Assembly (NCBI GenBank): GCA_035477015.1
Contig: DATILB010000168.1
Span: 1-38,043 of the forward strand
Direction of reading: 5' to 3'
Length of the DNA: 38,043 nt
Source of the DNA: SSC3 sp035477015
GTDB taxonomy: Bacteria; Actinomycetota; Actinomycetes; Propionibacteriales; Nocardioidaceae
Positions 23,660-31,320 of this stretch are shown piece by piece. Positions within the stretch are counted from its first letter, which is position 1. Each line of letters starts with the position of its first letter. Both the position numbers and the translations under genes were made by a program. The notes beneath the pieces were generated by a model, which ran no database searches, was not told the origin of the DNA, and was given only the letters and a program-made list of their open reading frames with translations.

Positions 23660-25114
23660 ATGACGACAGCCCTGCCCGACCCCGTCGCCTTCGACTCCGT
23701 CACGGAGTGGACCGACGAGGTCGACGTCCTGGTGATCGGCGCAGGCATGGCCGGAGTCAGCGCCGCACTCGAGGCCCGAGAGGCCGGGGCAAGCGTCCTG
23801 GTGCTCGAGCGGGGCGGGCGGCTGACCTGCACGAGTGCCATGGCCGGCGGCCACTTCTACCTCGGCGGTGGCACCGCCGTGCAGGAGGCGACCGGCTGGG
23901 AAGACTCCGCGGAGGAGATGGCCAAGTACCTCACCCTGATGTCGCCCACCTGCGACCCCGAGAAGATCCGCCTGTACGCCGAGGGCAGCGTCGAGCACTT
24001 CAACTGGCTCGAGTCGCTCGGCTTCGAGTTCGAGCGCTCCTTCTACCCGCGCAAGGCCGTGATCCAGCCCGAGACGCAGGGACTGATGTTCACCGGCAAC
24101 GAGAAGTGCCTCGACGTGAAGGCGGTCGCCAAGCCCGCTCCGCGCGGCCACAAGGTCCCGAAACCGGGGGACACCGGCGGCGGTGGCGTCGTGGTCGGGC
24201 TGGCCCTGGACAAGCTCGGGTCGCTCGGCGTCGAGGTTCGGTACGAGACCGGCGCGACGGCCCTTGTGTCGGACGAGGGGCGGGTCGTCGGCGCTGCCTG
24301 GAAGTCGTTCGACGAGACCGGCGTGATCCGGGCCAGGTCGGTGGTCATCGCTGCCGGCGGCTTCGTGATGAACCGGCCGATGGTCGAGCAGTACGCGCCT
24401 GACCTCCTCGCCATCGAGGAGAACGGCATGGCGCTCGGCAACAGCTATGACGACGGTCTCGGCATCCGGATGGGCGAGTCGGTCGGCGGTGTCGCCGAGC
24501 ACCTCGACCGAGCCTTTATGACCGGCCCGTTCTACCCGCCGGAGGAGATGCTGCTCGGCATCGCGGTCAACAAGGCCGGTCAGCGCTTCGTGAACGAGGA
24601 CTCGTACCACTCCCGCACCTCCGCGTTCATCCTCGAGCAGGACGAACGCACGGCGTACCTGATCCTGGACTCCGCCACGATGCTCGAGCCGTTCTACGGG
24701 TTCCAGCCGCTCGTGGACGGCTGGGACTCCATCGATGAGATGGAGGCGGGACTCGGGATGCCCGAGGGTTCCCTCACCAAGACGATGACGGCCTACAACG
24801 AGGCGGCCGCAAACAGCGAGGACCCCGAGTTCCACAAGGCGCCCGAGTACGTCGTACCGCTCGACCAGGGTCCGTGGGGCGCCTACGACCTGTCGGCCGG
24901 GAAGTGCTTCTACGCCGGCTTCTCCTGCGGCGGCCTCCGAGTCGATGTCGACGGCCGGCTGCTGCACGAGGACGGGTCGGTCGTCGAGGGCGCCTACGCG
25001 GCGGGGGCCTGCGCGTCCAACATCGCCGTGGACGGAAAGGGCTACTCGTCCGGCACCCAGCTCGGCGAGGCGTCGTACTTCGGCCGCCGCGCCGGTCGGC
25101 ACGCCGCGCAGTAA
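23660..25114 (+). CDS. FAD-dependent dehydrogenase (FAD_binding_2; ketosteroid dehydrogenase/fumarate reductase-like)
   Basis: 484 residues. The FAD fingerprint 'DVLVIGAGMAGVSAALEARE' lies near residues 22-41 with the acidic strand end 'VLVLERGG'. 'GHFYLGGGTAVQ', 'VVIAAGGFVMN' and the C-terminal 'GAYAAGACASNIAVDGKGYS' followed by 'SGTQLGEASYFGRRAG' match the flavoprotein family of fumarate reductase, 3-ketosteroid-1-dehydrogenase and 4-ene-dehydrogenase. It is somewhat shorter than typical KstD and lacks an obvious KstD-specific motif, so the exact reaction is open. The KstR-type operator directly upstream suggests a role in steroid or cholesterol breakdown (inference). It is transcribed alone and ends 10 bp from the convergent multicopper oxidase gene. 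Confidence 0.88.
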   Translation: MTTALPDPVAFDSVTEWTDEVDVLVIGAGMAGVSAALEAREAGASVLVLERGGRLTCTSAMAGGHFYLGGGTAVQEATGWEDSAEEMAKYLTLMSPTCDPEKIRLYAEGSVEHFNWLESLGFEFERSFYPRKAVIQPETQGLMFTGNEKCLDVKAVAKPAPRGHKVPKPGDTGGGGVVVGLALDKLGSLGVEVRYETGATALVSDEGRVVGAAWKSFDETGVIRARSVVIAAGGFVMNRPMVEQYAPDLLAIEENGMALGNSYDDGLGIRMGESVGGVAEHLDRAFMTGPFYPPEEMLLGIAVNKAGQRFVNEDSYHSRTSAFILEQDERTAYLILDSATMLEPFYGFQPLVDGWDSIDEMEAGLGMPEGSLTKTMTAYNEAAANSEDPEFHKAPEYVVPLDQGPWGAYDLSAGKCFYAGFSCGGLRVDVDGRLLHEDGSVVEGAYAAGACASNIAVDGKGYSSGTQLGEASYFGRRAGRHAAQ

Positions 25115-25124
25115 CGTCGCGCAG

Positions 25125-26549
25125 CTACTCCGGCTCGTTCCCTGAGTCGCTCCCGAGCAGGTACGGCGTCGTCACGCCGCTGTACATCAGGTGCGCAACG
25201 AGCCCCTCGGCTGCGTGGTTGAGGTTGTGGCAGTGGTCCATCCAGATGCCAGGGTTGTCCGCGACGAAGGCGATCTGCACGGTCTCGTCATTGGCGACAT
25301 CGAAGGAGTCGACCCACAACGGGCTGCCAGTAGCAGGCTCGCCGTCGCGTGACAGGACGACCGCGTGGTGCCCGTGCAGGTGCATCGGGTGGATATCACC
25401 ACTGGTGTTCTTGATCGTGAAGACCACGACGTCGCCCTCGTCCACCAGGAACATCGGCACGTTGGGCCACAGATGCCCGTTGATGGACCACCAGAGACCC
25501 GGCTTGCCGCTGACGAAGCCCGGGCGACGGCCGATCGCGTAGCGGAACTCACGGTCGGGCGAGGTGACGTCCAACGGCGGGGGACCGGGCGATCCGTAGC
25601 CGAGCAGGTCGAGCCGCTCGGCCGGCTCCTCCACCTCGCCGGGATCTGACCCGACGACCAGGGCGGTGCTGCCGACCTGGACTCGTGCGGGCGCCACCAC
25701 CTCGAGGTCGACGCGACCACCCGCCGCGACGTCGACGTACGCCGCCTCGACGGGCGTCGGCTTGTTCACGTCGTACCCGTCCACTGCGAGCACCCGGTAC
25801 GGCGTCCCCGACCACACCCGCACCGAGCTGTTGTCCGTGTTGGTGACCCGAACCCGAGTCACCTGACCCGACGGTGCGGTGACGGTGGTGGCCTCCTCCT
25901 CGCCATTGAGCGTCGGCACGCCCGCGTACGTGTGTGCCAGGGCCGCGACGTCGAGGCGTTGGTCGTCTCGCTCGGGAAGCACCACGAAGGAGCCGAAGAG
26001 GCCGCGCTGCACCTGGCTGTGGGCGACCTGGTGCGAGTGGTACCAGTAGGTGCCCACGTGGTCGACGACGAACCGGTAGGTGTAGTCCTCGCCCCGCCGG
26101 ATCGCGTCCTGGGTGACGCCGGCAACACCGTCTTCCGCATTGGGTACGTCGATGCCGTGCCAATGCACACTCACGCCCTCGGGAACGGTCTCGTTGCGGA
26201 CGTGCACCTCGACGAGGTCGCCCACGGTCGCTGTGATCGTCGGGCCGGGGGACTTTCCGTTGAACGTGAAGCCCTCGACCTCGAGGCCGGACGGCAGCTT
26301 GAAGGTCCCCTCGCGTGCGACGAGATCGACCGTGACGTCAGCTGCTCTGTCACTCGGCTCGACCAGATCCGCGACGCTGACACCTGCCTGGTGGTGCGCC
26401 GAGCGCGCGCCACCGCCATAGTCGACGTACCCCATGTCCATCACGGAGTACGACGCGGGCAGGCGGCTGTTCTGCCACATGTACGCGAGCGGTCCGAGGA
26501 GGGCAGCGGTCGCGAGGACCGCGAGAAGTAGTCGGTACTGCGGACGCAC
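25125..26549 (-). CDS. Multicopper oxidase (laccase-like), membrane-anchored
   Basis: 474 residues with an N-terminal signal anchor ('YRLLLAVLATAALLGPLAYM') and no lipobox, so the enzyme faces outward. All four copper motifs are present: 'VSVHWHGIDVPN' near residue 128, 'GTYWYHSHQVAHSQ' near 170, 'DIHPMHLHGHHAVVL' near 390, and 'WMDHCHNLNHAAEGL' near 447 with the type-1 Cys. The axial position is Leu, as in high-potential laccases. Multicopper oxidases reduce oxygen to water while oxidising phenols or metals such as Cu(I) or Mn(II); no Met-rich loop was noted that would mark a cuprous oxidase. It lies 14 bp downstream of a membrane protein gene with conserved-looking His residues, probably one operon. 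Confidence 0.93.
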   Translation of the reverse strand: MRPQYRLLLAVLATAALLGPLAYMWQNSRLPASYSVMDMGYVDYGGGARSAHHQAGVSVADLVEPSDRAADVTVDLVAREGTFKLPSGLEVEGFTFNGKSPGPTITATVGDLVEVHVRNETVPEGVSVHWHGIDVPNAEDGVAGVTQDAIRRGEDYTYRFVVDHVGTYWYHSHQVAHSQVQRGLFGSFVVLPERDDQRLDVAALAHTYAGVPTLNGEEEATTVTAPSGQVTRVRVTNTDNSSVRVWSGTPYRVLAVDGYDVNKPTPVEAAYVDVAAGGRVDLEVVAPARVQVGSTALVVGSDPGEVEEPAERLDLLGYGSPGPPPLDVTSPDREFRYAIGRRPGFVSGKPGLWWSINGHLWPNVPMFLVDEGDVVVFTIKNTSGDIHPMHLHGHHAVVLSRDGEPATGSPLWVDSFDVANDETVQIAFVADNPGIWMDHCHNLNHAAEGLVAHLMYSGVTTPYLLGSDSGNEPE

Positions 26550-26563
26550 TAGGTCGACACGGC

Positions 26564-27022
26564 CTAGGCGACGGTAACGGCTTCCTTGACCTCAGCCGGT
26601 TTCGCCGCCCGCGCGGCCATGATCGCGGCCGAGAACAGGATGAAGGCGTTGAGTCCGTGCACCAGCCCGAGGACCGGCGCCGAACCCGACAACAGGCCGG
26701 CCATCACCTGGACGATGATCGACACGAAGATGATCGATGCCCACTTGACCCCGCCTGGCACCTTGGCGAAGAACGCGACGATCAGCAGCGCGAGCCCGAT
26801 CAGGGGGATCAGGAACTGCCCGTTCATCACGTGGATGAAGTGACCGATGGCACCCGTGAACGTGGGCGGCTCGTCCTGCCAGCCGTCGATGACGGACTGG
26901 TTGAGGGTGTTGCCGTCGTCGATCCACTTGAAGAGCCCCGAGAGTGCGAACACGATCATCATCGCTTGGAGCACCACCTCGATCGCGACGATGTCGGCGA
27001 GGATCCGGTATGTCTTACGCAT
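26564..27022 (-). CDS. Four-helix membrane protein (DUF6220-like)
   Basis: 152 residues with four hydrophobic segments, approximately residues 10-30, 68-88, 92-112 and 118-138. Two His in 'GAIGHFIHVMNGQFLIPLIG' at the second helix and one in 'LGLVHGLNAFILFSAAIMAA' at the fourth could ligate heme in the manner of small b-type cytochromes; this is a hypothesis. The protein resembles small uncharacterised actinobacterial membrane proteins. It starts the leftward operon and is followed after 14 bp by the multicopper oxidase, so it may pass electrons to it or help copper handling. GGGG lies a few bases before the ATG. Confidence 0.75.
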   Translation of the reverse strand: MRKTYRILADIVAIEVVLQAMMIVFALSGLFKWIDDGNTLNQSVIDGWQDEPPTFTGAIGHFIHVMNGQFLIPLIGLALLIVAFFAKVPGGVKWASIIFVSIIVQVMAGLLSGSAPVLGLVHGLNAFILFSAAIMAARAAKPAEVKEAVTVA

Positions 27023-27118
27023 AGCAACACCCCTTAGCTCGATTCACCGGTCCCAGCATCTACCTGCAGGCGCCAACTGTCTGCAGTTTCCTCGGACTAG
27101 TCCAGTCGTGTCGCGAGG

Positions 27119-27124
27119 TAGCCT
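27119..27124 (+). promoter_or_regulatory. Candidate -10 for a leaderless folP2 transcript
   Basis: TAGCCT (TAnnnT) ends seven bases before the folP2 ATG, the spacing expected when transcription starts at the initiation codon. The ATG has no good ribosome site. The 109-bp gap between the divergent genes shows no other clear element. Confidence 0.4.
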
Positions 27125-27131
27125 CGGGGCG

Positions 27132-27992
27132 ATGTTGAAGCTCGGACGAAGAACGTTTGCCGACACTGACCTGCTCGTGATGGCGATCGTCAACCGCACC
27201 AAGGACTCCTTCTACGACCAGGGCGCCACCTGGGCCGAGGAGAAGGCGCTGGACCGTGTCCGCCTCGTCGTCGAGCAAGGTGCCGATCTCGTGGACATCG
27301 GCGGGGTCAAGGCTGGGCCCGGCGAGGTCGTGGACGATGCCGAGGAGGAGCGCCGCGTCGCCGGTTTCGTAGCGAAGGTGCGCAGCGAGTTCCCCGACCT
27401 GGTGATCAGCGTCGACACGTGGCGGGCGAGCGTCGGCCGAGCGGTCTGCGAGGCGGGCGCCGACGTGCTGAACGACGCGTGGGGCGGCTTCGACCCCGGA
27501 CTCATGAGTGTTGCCGCGGAGTACGACGCGGCCTACGTCTGCACGCACACGAACGGTGCGACTCCGCGTACGCCGCCACACCGGCCGTCGTACGACGACG
27601 TGGTGGCGAGTGCGATCAAGGACACCGTCGCCCTCGCAGAACGCTGCCTGGAGCTCGGCGTGGCGAGGGAGAGCATCCTCATCGACCCCGCCCACGATTT
27701 CGACAAGAACACCTGGCACTCGCTCGAGCTCACGCGCCGGCTCGACGAGATGTGTGCGACCGGTTGGCCTGTGCTGGTCAGCCTCTCGAACAAGGACTTC
27801 GTCGGTGAGGCGTTGGGCAAGCCACTGGGAGAGCGGCTGATGGGGACCTTGGCCGCTACCGCGGTGAGCGCCTGGCAGGGCGCCCAGGTGTATCGCGTGC
27901 ACGAGGTGGCGGAGACGCGTCAGTTGCTTGACATGGTTGCCTCGATCAAGGGCACCCGAGCCCCCGAAGCCGTAGTCCGGGGGCTCGCATGA
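27132..27992 (+). CDS. folP2: FolP2-type dihydropteroate synthase homolog
   Basis: 286 residues; the ATG at 27132 is preferred because an upstream extension would cross the divergent gene. The N-terminal 'LLVMAIVNRTKDSFYDQGAT' replaces the canonical 'GILNVTPDSFSDGG' of true DHPS and closely follows mycobacterial FolP2 (Rv1207). Other DHPS-fold motifs are 'DLVDIGGVKAGPGE', 'ISVDTWRASVGRAV', 'DVLNDAWGG', 'ILIDPAHDFDKNT' and 'RVHEVAETRQ'. Rv1207 is reported to lack DHPS activity and in mycobacteria neighbours glucosyl-3-phosphoglycerate synthase. Here the next gene is LigB-like instead, overlapping by four bases. The true reaction is unknown. A second folP for folate would be expected elsewhere. 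Confidence 0.9.
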   Translation: MLKLGRRTFADTDLLVMAIVNRTKDSFYDQGATWAEEKALDRVRLVVEQGADLVDIGGVKAGPGEVVDDAEEERRVAGFVAKVRSEFPDLVISVDTWRASVGRAVCEAGADVLNDAWGGFDPGLMSVAAEYDAAYVCTHTNGATPRTPPHRPSYDDVVASAIKDTVALAERCLELGVARESILIDPAHDFDKNTWHSLELTRRLDEMCATGWPVLVSLSNKDFVGEALGKPLGERLMGTLAATAVSAWQGAQVYRVHEVAETRQLLDMVASIKGTRAPEAVVRGLA

Positions 27993-28651
27993 AGGCGGCC
28001 GTGTTGTGTCCGCACCCGCCGCTCCTCTTCCGAGAGCTGAGCGGCCGCGAGGACGTCGCCGCGGACCTCAGGAGTGCCTGTCGCCAAGTGCTCAAGGAGG
28101 CGCTCGCGACTGGTCCCCGGAAAGTGGTTGTTGTGGGGGCTGCCGATGAGGCACGGACGTGGACCGGTGAGCCAGCCGTGCGCCGCTTCGGTACGACGGA
28201 GCCTCGCATGCTCACCGCCGAGCTCCCGCTCTCCGTGGGGATCGGCAGGAGGCTTCTCGACGAGGTGGGGTGGACGGGCGACACGGAGCTGGTCAGCCTC
28301 ACCTGGACTGCGGTCGATGAGGACGTCGACGCATTGGCAGAGCGGCTGCGCGGAGAGGACAGCGTCGCCCTGCTCCTCGGCGAAGGCAGCACGCGTCGCG
28401 GCGAGAAGGCGCCCGGGTACCTCGACGACCGCTCATTCCCCTTCGACGCAGCGACGGCCAAGGCACTGGAGACCGGGGACGCGTCGGCGCTCCGCGACGT
28501 GGACGTTGCGCTGGCCGAGGAGCTGATGGTTCTCGGCCGGACCGCGTTCCGGGTGCTCGGTGCGCTCGGGCCGCCGACCTCGGCGAAGCTCGCGTACGAC
28601 GACGATCCGTTCGGCGTGGCTTATCACGTGGCTCTCTGGCGCTACGCGTGA
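27989..28651 (+). CDS. LigB-like (class III extradiol dioxygenase superfamily) protein
   Basis: 220 residues. The ATG overlaps the folP2 stop (ATGA). The N-terminal 'AVLCPHPPLLFRELSG' holds the His and Pro residues of the class III extradiol dioxygenase/MEMO fold. A second conserved stretch is 'LLLGEGSTRRGEKAPGYLDD', and the C-terminus has 'DDPFGVAYHVALWR' with another His. It resembles the conserved actinobacterial family that includes Rv2728c. Several catalytic His of true ring-cleavage enzymes are not evident, so it may have a different role. Translational coupling with folP2 suggests a common, undefined pathway. Confidence 0.78.
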   Translation: MKAAVLCPHPPLLFRELSGREDVAADLRSACRQVLKEALATGPRKVVVVGAADEARTWTGEPAVRRFGTTEPRMLTAELPLSVGIGRRLLDEVGWTGDTELVSLTWTAVDEDVDALAERLRGEDSVALLLGEGSTRRGEKAPGYLDDRSFPFDAATAKALETGDASALRDVDVALAEELMVLGRTAFRVLGALGPPTSAKLAYDDDPFGVAYHVALWRYA

Positions 28652-28663
28652 TCCACTGACCGC

Positions 28664-29404
28664 ATGGCAGTCCCGGGCAACCCGCCGCCGGCCGACCTCG
28701 CAGCCACCGAGCTGTTCGCCGTCGATGCGTACGTACGAGGCTTCGAGTCCACCGTCGCCGAGCTCGACCCAGACAACCGTCGGGTCCGACTGAGCCGCAC
28801 GGCGTTCTACCCCGGCGGAGGCGGGCAGCCGCATGACCTCGGCACCATCGCCGGCCGCAACGTCGTCGCCGTACGCCGTGAAGGCGGCTCGATCTGGCAC
28901 ACGCTCGACACCGACGACCTGCCCGACGTCGGCGCCGAGGTCGAGGGCGAGCTGGACTGGGACCGACGGCACGCCTTGATGCGCACGCACACCGCGCTGC
29001 ACATCCTCTGCGGAGTGATCTGGGCCGACTACGGGATCCCCGTGACCGGCGGCAACATGGAGCCGCTCAAGGGTCGCCTCGACTTCCCGTTCCCGGCGAT
29101 GTCGGCCGACCTCGGCGCTCGAGTGGAGAAACGGATCAACGAGGAGATCGAGCGGGCGCACGAGATAGTCGTGGACTTCCTGCCTCGCGATCTCGCCGAC
29201 GCGGACCCTGCGCTGATCCGGACCGCAGCGGACCTGATCCCGCGGGAGATCGACCCGCTGCGCGTCATCGACATCGTCGGTCTGGACCGTCAGGCCGACG
29301 GCGGCACCCACCTGCTCACCACCGCTGAGGTCGGCGCGGTGAAGGTCGTGGGAACCGAGAGCAAGGGCAAGGACAACAAGCGCATCCGCATCGAGGTCGG
29401 CTAG
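28664..29404 (+). CDS. Alanyl-tRNA editing protein AlaX
   Basis: 246 residues. AlaX hydrolyses Ser- or Gly-tRNA(Ala) mischarged by AlaRS. The sequence shows the AlaRS-type 'TAFYPGGGGQPHDLG' glycine-rich segment near residues 46-60, the first zinc motif 'MRTHTALHILCG' near 106-117 (HxxxH), the editing-core region 'VTGGNMEPLKGRLDF' and the second motif 'QADGGTHLLTTAEVG'. In most AlaX proteins this second motif is CGGTH with a zinc-binding Cys; here an Asp stands at that place. Length fits the AlaX-M class. It begins 12 bp after the LigB-like gene and may share its transcript. GAC CGC ATG context has no strong ribosome site. Confidence 0.9.
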   Translation: MAVPGNPPPADLAATELFAVDAYVRGFESTVAELDPDNRRVRLSRTAFYPGGGGQPHDLGTIAGRNVVAVRREGGSIWHTLDTDDLPDVGAEVEGELDWDRRHALMRTHTALHILCGVIWADYGIPVTGGNMEPLKGRLDFPFPAMSADLGARVEKRINEEIERAHEIVVDFLPRDLADADPALIRTAADLIPREIDPLRVIDIVGLDRQADGGTHLLTTAEVGAVKVVGTESKGKDNKRIRIEVG

Positions 29405-29495
29405 TTCCACGGACCGAGCGTGTCTTCGGGTGAGGCGGCATCCACGCACTCGCACGCGAGCGAGAGCGCCGCGTGCCTCCCGCCACGCTGCCGAG

Positions 29496-30275
29496 TCAGC
29501 GCTTTGCCATGAGCAACGCCTGCGCGGACCGGGCCACCAGGCCCTGCTCGTCGTACACGTGAGAGGTGGCCAGGCCCACGCTGCCGCTCGACAGGGTGGT
29601 CTTCGCGTCGAGGCAGATCCACTCGCCGACGGGCGGCCGAAGCACGTGCACGGTCAGCTCGGTGTTGAGGAAGCCCCACTCCGCGGGGTCCAGGGCTGAG
29701 GACACCCCGGACGCGGAGTCGACGATCGTCATCAGCCGCGCGATGGGCGACCAGGGTTCGCCGCTGACGAGCTCGACCCGCGGCCGTATCCACGCCGTGG
29801 CTCGTCCGATGCCGACGTAGCCAGATGCCCACCGCCACTCCGTCGCGTCGGCGTAGCCCGACTGCCACGAGGGCGGGAAGGGTCGCGGGTCCGCCTCCGC
29901 AGGGCCTGGAGCGGGAACCGTCTGCTCGGCTGACAACCCCGAGGGTGCGTCCGGGAAGAGCCACACCGACGCCCGCGCGACCGGCCGCTCGGCGGACAGC
30001 ACTGCCTCCGCCAGGGCCACAGATCGGCCGGGTCGCACGACCTGAGCGGAGACGGTCAGAGGCGCCACCGGGATCGGGCCGAGGAGCTCGACGGTGATCC
30101 GGCCGATCACGCGGCCATCGGCCTCGGGAAGGGCCTGCACGGCCCCGGCCAGCAGTGCCGAGGGGGGACCGCCGTGCTGCACCTCGGGGCCCCAGGCGGA
30201 GGCCGTGTGAGGCGTGGAGTCGAGGCCGCCATCGGCGTTCCGGACGTAGAAGGAGGAGTGCACGAGAGCCATCAT
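29496..30275 (-). CDS. TesB-like acyl-CoA thioesterase family protein (double hotdog)
   Basis: 259 residues in two hotdog halves. The first half holds 'WGPEVQHGGPPSALLAGAVQ' near residues 28-47, with the HGGP turn, and 'RITVELLGPIPVAPLTVSAQ'. The second half contains 'IVDSASGVSSALDPAEWGFL' and 'ICLDAKTTLSSGSVGLATSH', matching the 4HBT_3 acyl-CoA thioesterase/acyl-ACP fold. Substrate unknown. Transcribed leftwards, divergent from the tRNA cluster. The first ATG is used; a second ATG follows directly. TATGTC eleven bases upstream may be a -10. The 91-bp gap to alaX on its 3' side contains only weak imperfect inverted repeats. Confidence 0.86.
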   Translation of the reverse strand: MMALVHSSFYVRNADGGLDSTPHTASAWGPEVQHGGPPSALLAGAVQALPEADGRVIGRITVELLGPIPVAPLTVSAQVVRPGRSVALAEAVLSAERPVARASVWLFPDAPSGLSAEQTVPAPGPAEADPRPFPPSWQSGYADATEWRWASGYVGIGRATAWIRPRVELVSGEPWSPIARLMTIVDSASGVSSALDPAEWGFLNTELTVHVLRPPVGEWICLDAKTTLSSGSVGLATSHVYDEQGLVARSAQALLMAKR

Positions 30276-30336
30276 GACGGGCGGGACATACCGATTTCCG
30301 CAACGGGGTCCGCCCTGTGTATCGTTCTCTGCCGTT

Positions 30337-30409
30337 GCCCCTTTAGCTCAGTCGGTAGAGCGTCTCCATGGTAAGGAGAAGGTCTACGGTTCGATTCCGT
30401 AAAGGGGCT
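30337..30409 (+). tRNA. tRNA-Thr (GGT)
   Basis: 73 nt. Acceptor GCCCCTT pairs with AAGGGGC; anticodon stem TCTCC/GGAGA with loop ATGGTAA gives anticodon GGT. The T-arm is TACGG-TTCGATT-CCGTA and the discriminator is T. CCA is not encoded. TATCGT at 30320-30325 is a possible -10. Confidence 0.97.
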
Positions 30410-30420
30410 CTGGGTAGGGA

Positions 30421-30442
30421 GCCCGGGCTGAGAGGCCCGGGC
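30421..30442 (+). other. Hairpin between tRNA-Thr and tRNA-Met
   Basis: GCCCGGGC(30421-30428), loop TGAGAG, GCCCGGGC(30435-30442): a perfect eight-base-pair stem. There is no U-run, so processing spacer is as likely as a terminator. Confidence 0.5.
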
Positions 30443-30453
30443 CCCGTCCCGGT

Positions 30454-30527
30454 GGCGGGGTAGCTCAGGTGGTTAGAGCACACGGCTCATAATCGTGGTG
30501 TCGCGGGTTCGAGTCCCGCCCCCGCTA
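30454..30527 (+). tRNA. tRNA-Met (CAT)
   Basis: 74 nt. Acceptor GGCGGGG pairs with CCCCGCT (one G-T wobble at the end); anticodon stem CACGG/TCGTG with loop CTCATAA gives CAT. T-arm GCGGG-TTCGAGT-CCCGC, discriminator A. The G-T closing pair and lack of the GGG/CCC anticodon stem mark it as elongator tRNA and not initiator. Confidence 0.96.
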
Positions 30528-30607
30528 CTCGATCGTTTTGGTCCTGGCTTGCCCTCTAGGGCAGAATTGACCGTTGCAATACCCGACCGACCAAGAAGAG
30601 GCACACC

Positions 30608-30778
30608 GTGGCCAGCAAGTCCAGCGACGTACGTCCCAAGATCACCATGGCCTGCACGGAGTGCAAGGAGCGCAACTACATCACCAAGAAGAACCGGCGC
30701 AACGACCCGGACCGTCTTGACATGAAGAAGTTCTGCCCGCGCTGCCGCACGCACACCGTGCACCGCGAGACCCGCTGA
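30608..30778 (+). CDS. rpmG: 50S ribosomal protein L33
   Basis: 56 residues from a GTG at 30608, with AAGAGG ten bases upstream. 'DVRPKITMACTECKERNY' and 'MKKFCPRCRTHTVHRETR' show the two CxxC pairs of zinc-binding L33. The position after tRNA-Thr and tRNA-Met and before hadA is the same as rpmG2 in M. tuberculosis. A strong intrinsic terminator follows. Actinobacteria often carry a second, zinc-independent L33, not seen here. Confidence 0.96.
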   Translation: MASKSSDVRPKITMACTECKERNYITKKNRRNDPDRLDMKKFCPRCRTHTVHRETR

Positions 30779-30796
30779 GCCGGTCCTCACAGCCTC

Positions 30797-30829
30797 AGAA
30801 GCGGTCCTTCGGGGCCGCTTCTTGCTTTT
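30797..30829 (+). terminator. Rho-independent terminator after rpmG
   Basis: AGAAGCGG-TCC(30797-30807)-TTC-GGGG-CCGCTTCT gives an eleven-base-pair stem with one G-T pair, followed by TGCTTTT. The strong stem and T-rich tail end the tRNA-rpmG unit, so hadA needs its own promoter. Confidence 0.9.
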
Positions 30830-30891
30830 CGAGTGGGGCTCTCCAGGCGTGGTCACCGCGCCCGCGGTGCGGTTGGCTGCCGGGGCCTTTG

Positions 30892-30897
30892 TAGGCT
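30892..30897 (+). promoter_or_regulatory. Candidate -10 for a leaderless hadAB-murB transcript
   Basis: TAGGCT ends six bases before the hadA ATG. No ribosome site lies in between, so translation probably starts at the mRNA 5' end. A clear -35 was not identified. Confidence 0.5.
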
Positions 30898-30903
30898 CTC
30901 TCT

Positions 30904-31320
30904 ATGCCAGTCGACGCGTCCCTCCAGGGACGGACCTTCCCGCCGACCGCGCCGTACGAGGTCTCCCGGCACAAGCTCGACGAGTTCGCCGCGGCCACGG
31001 GCAACGAGTACGCCGACGGCTCCGCTCCGGCCACGTTCCCGATCGTCGTCGCCTTCCAGGCCATGACCGACCTGATGAACGACCCGACCGTCGGCATCCA
31101 GCTGCACCATGTGGTCCATGGCGAGCAGCGATTCTCCTACCAACGGCCGGTGGTGGCCGGTGACGTCCTCAGCGCCACGCTGACCGTCGAGTCACTGCGC
31201 CAGATCGGTGGGGCCGACATCATCGGCACCCGGAGCGACATCACGGATGCGGACGGGGAGCTCGTGGTGACGGCGTACGCCACGCTCGTGCACAAGGCAC
31301 CCGAGGAGGCGACCGCATGA
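30904..31320 (+). CDS. hadA: HadA-like MaoC-type dehydratase subunit (FAS1-like)
   Basis: 138 residues. 'SRHKLDEFAAATGNEYADGS' and 'APATFPIVVAFQAM' are typical of the N-terminal MaoC_dehydrat_N/HadA half, with 'LHHVVHGEQRFSYQRPVVAG' as substrate-binding strand. HadA is the accessory half of (3R)-hydroxyacyl-ACP/CoA dehydratase; the catalytic half is hadB, whose start overlaps by four bases. Gene order rpmG-hadA-hadB copies Mycobacterium, where HadAB serves mycolic acid elongation. Organisms suggested here do not make mycolic acids, so the substrate may be ordinary fatty acyl or another acyl chain. Confidence 0.88.
   Translation: MPVDASLQGRTFPPTAPYEVSRHKLDEFAAATGNEYADGSAPATFPIVVAFQAMTDLMNDPTVGIQLHHVVHGEQRFSYQRPVVAGDVLSATLTVESLRQIGGADIIGTRSDITDADGELVVTAYATLVHKAPEEATA

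Noticed and set aside
23624..25102. 492-codon minus-strand open frame
   Set aside because: Antisense to the FAD dehydrogenase; no motifs.
30421..30442. Terminator between the two tRNAs
   Set aside because: Strong stem but no U-run; listed only as a hairpin.
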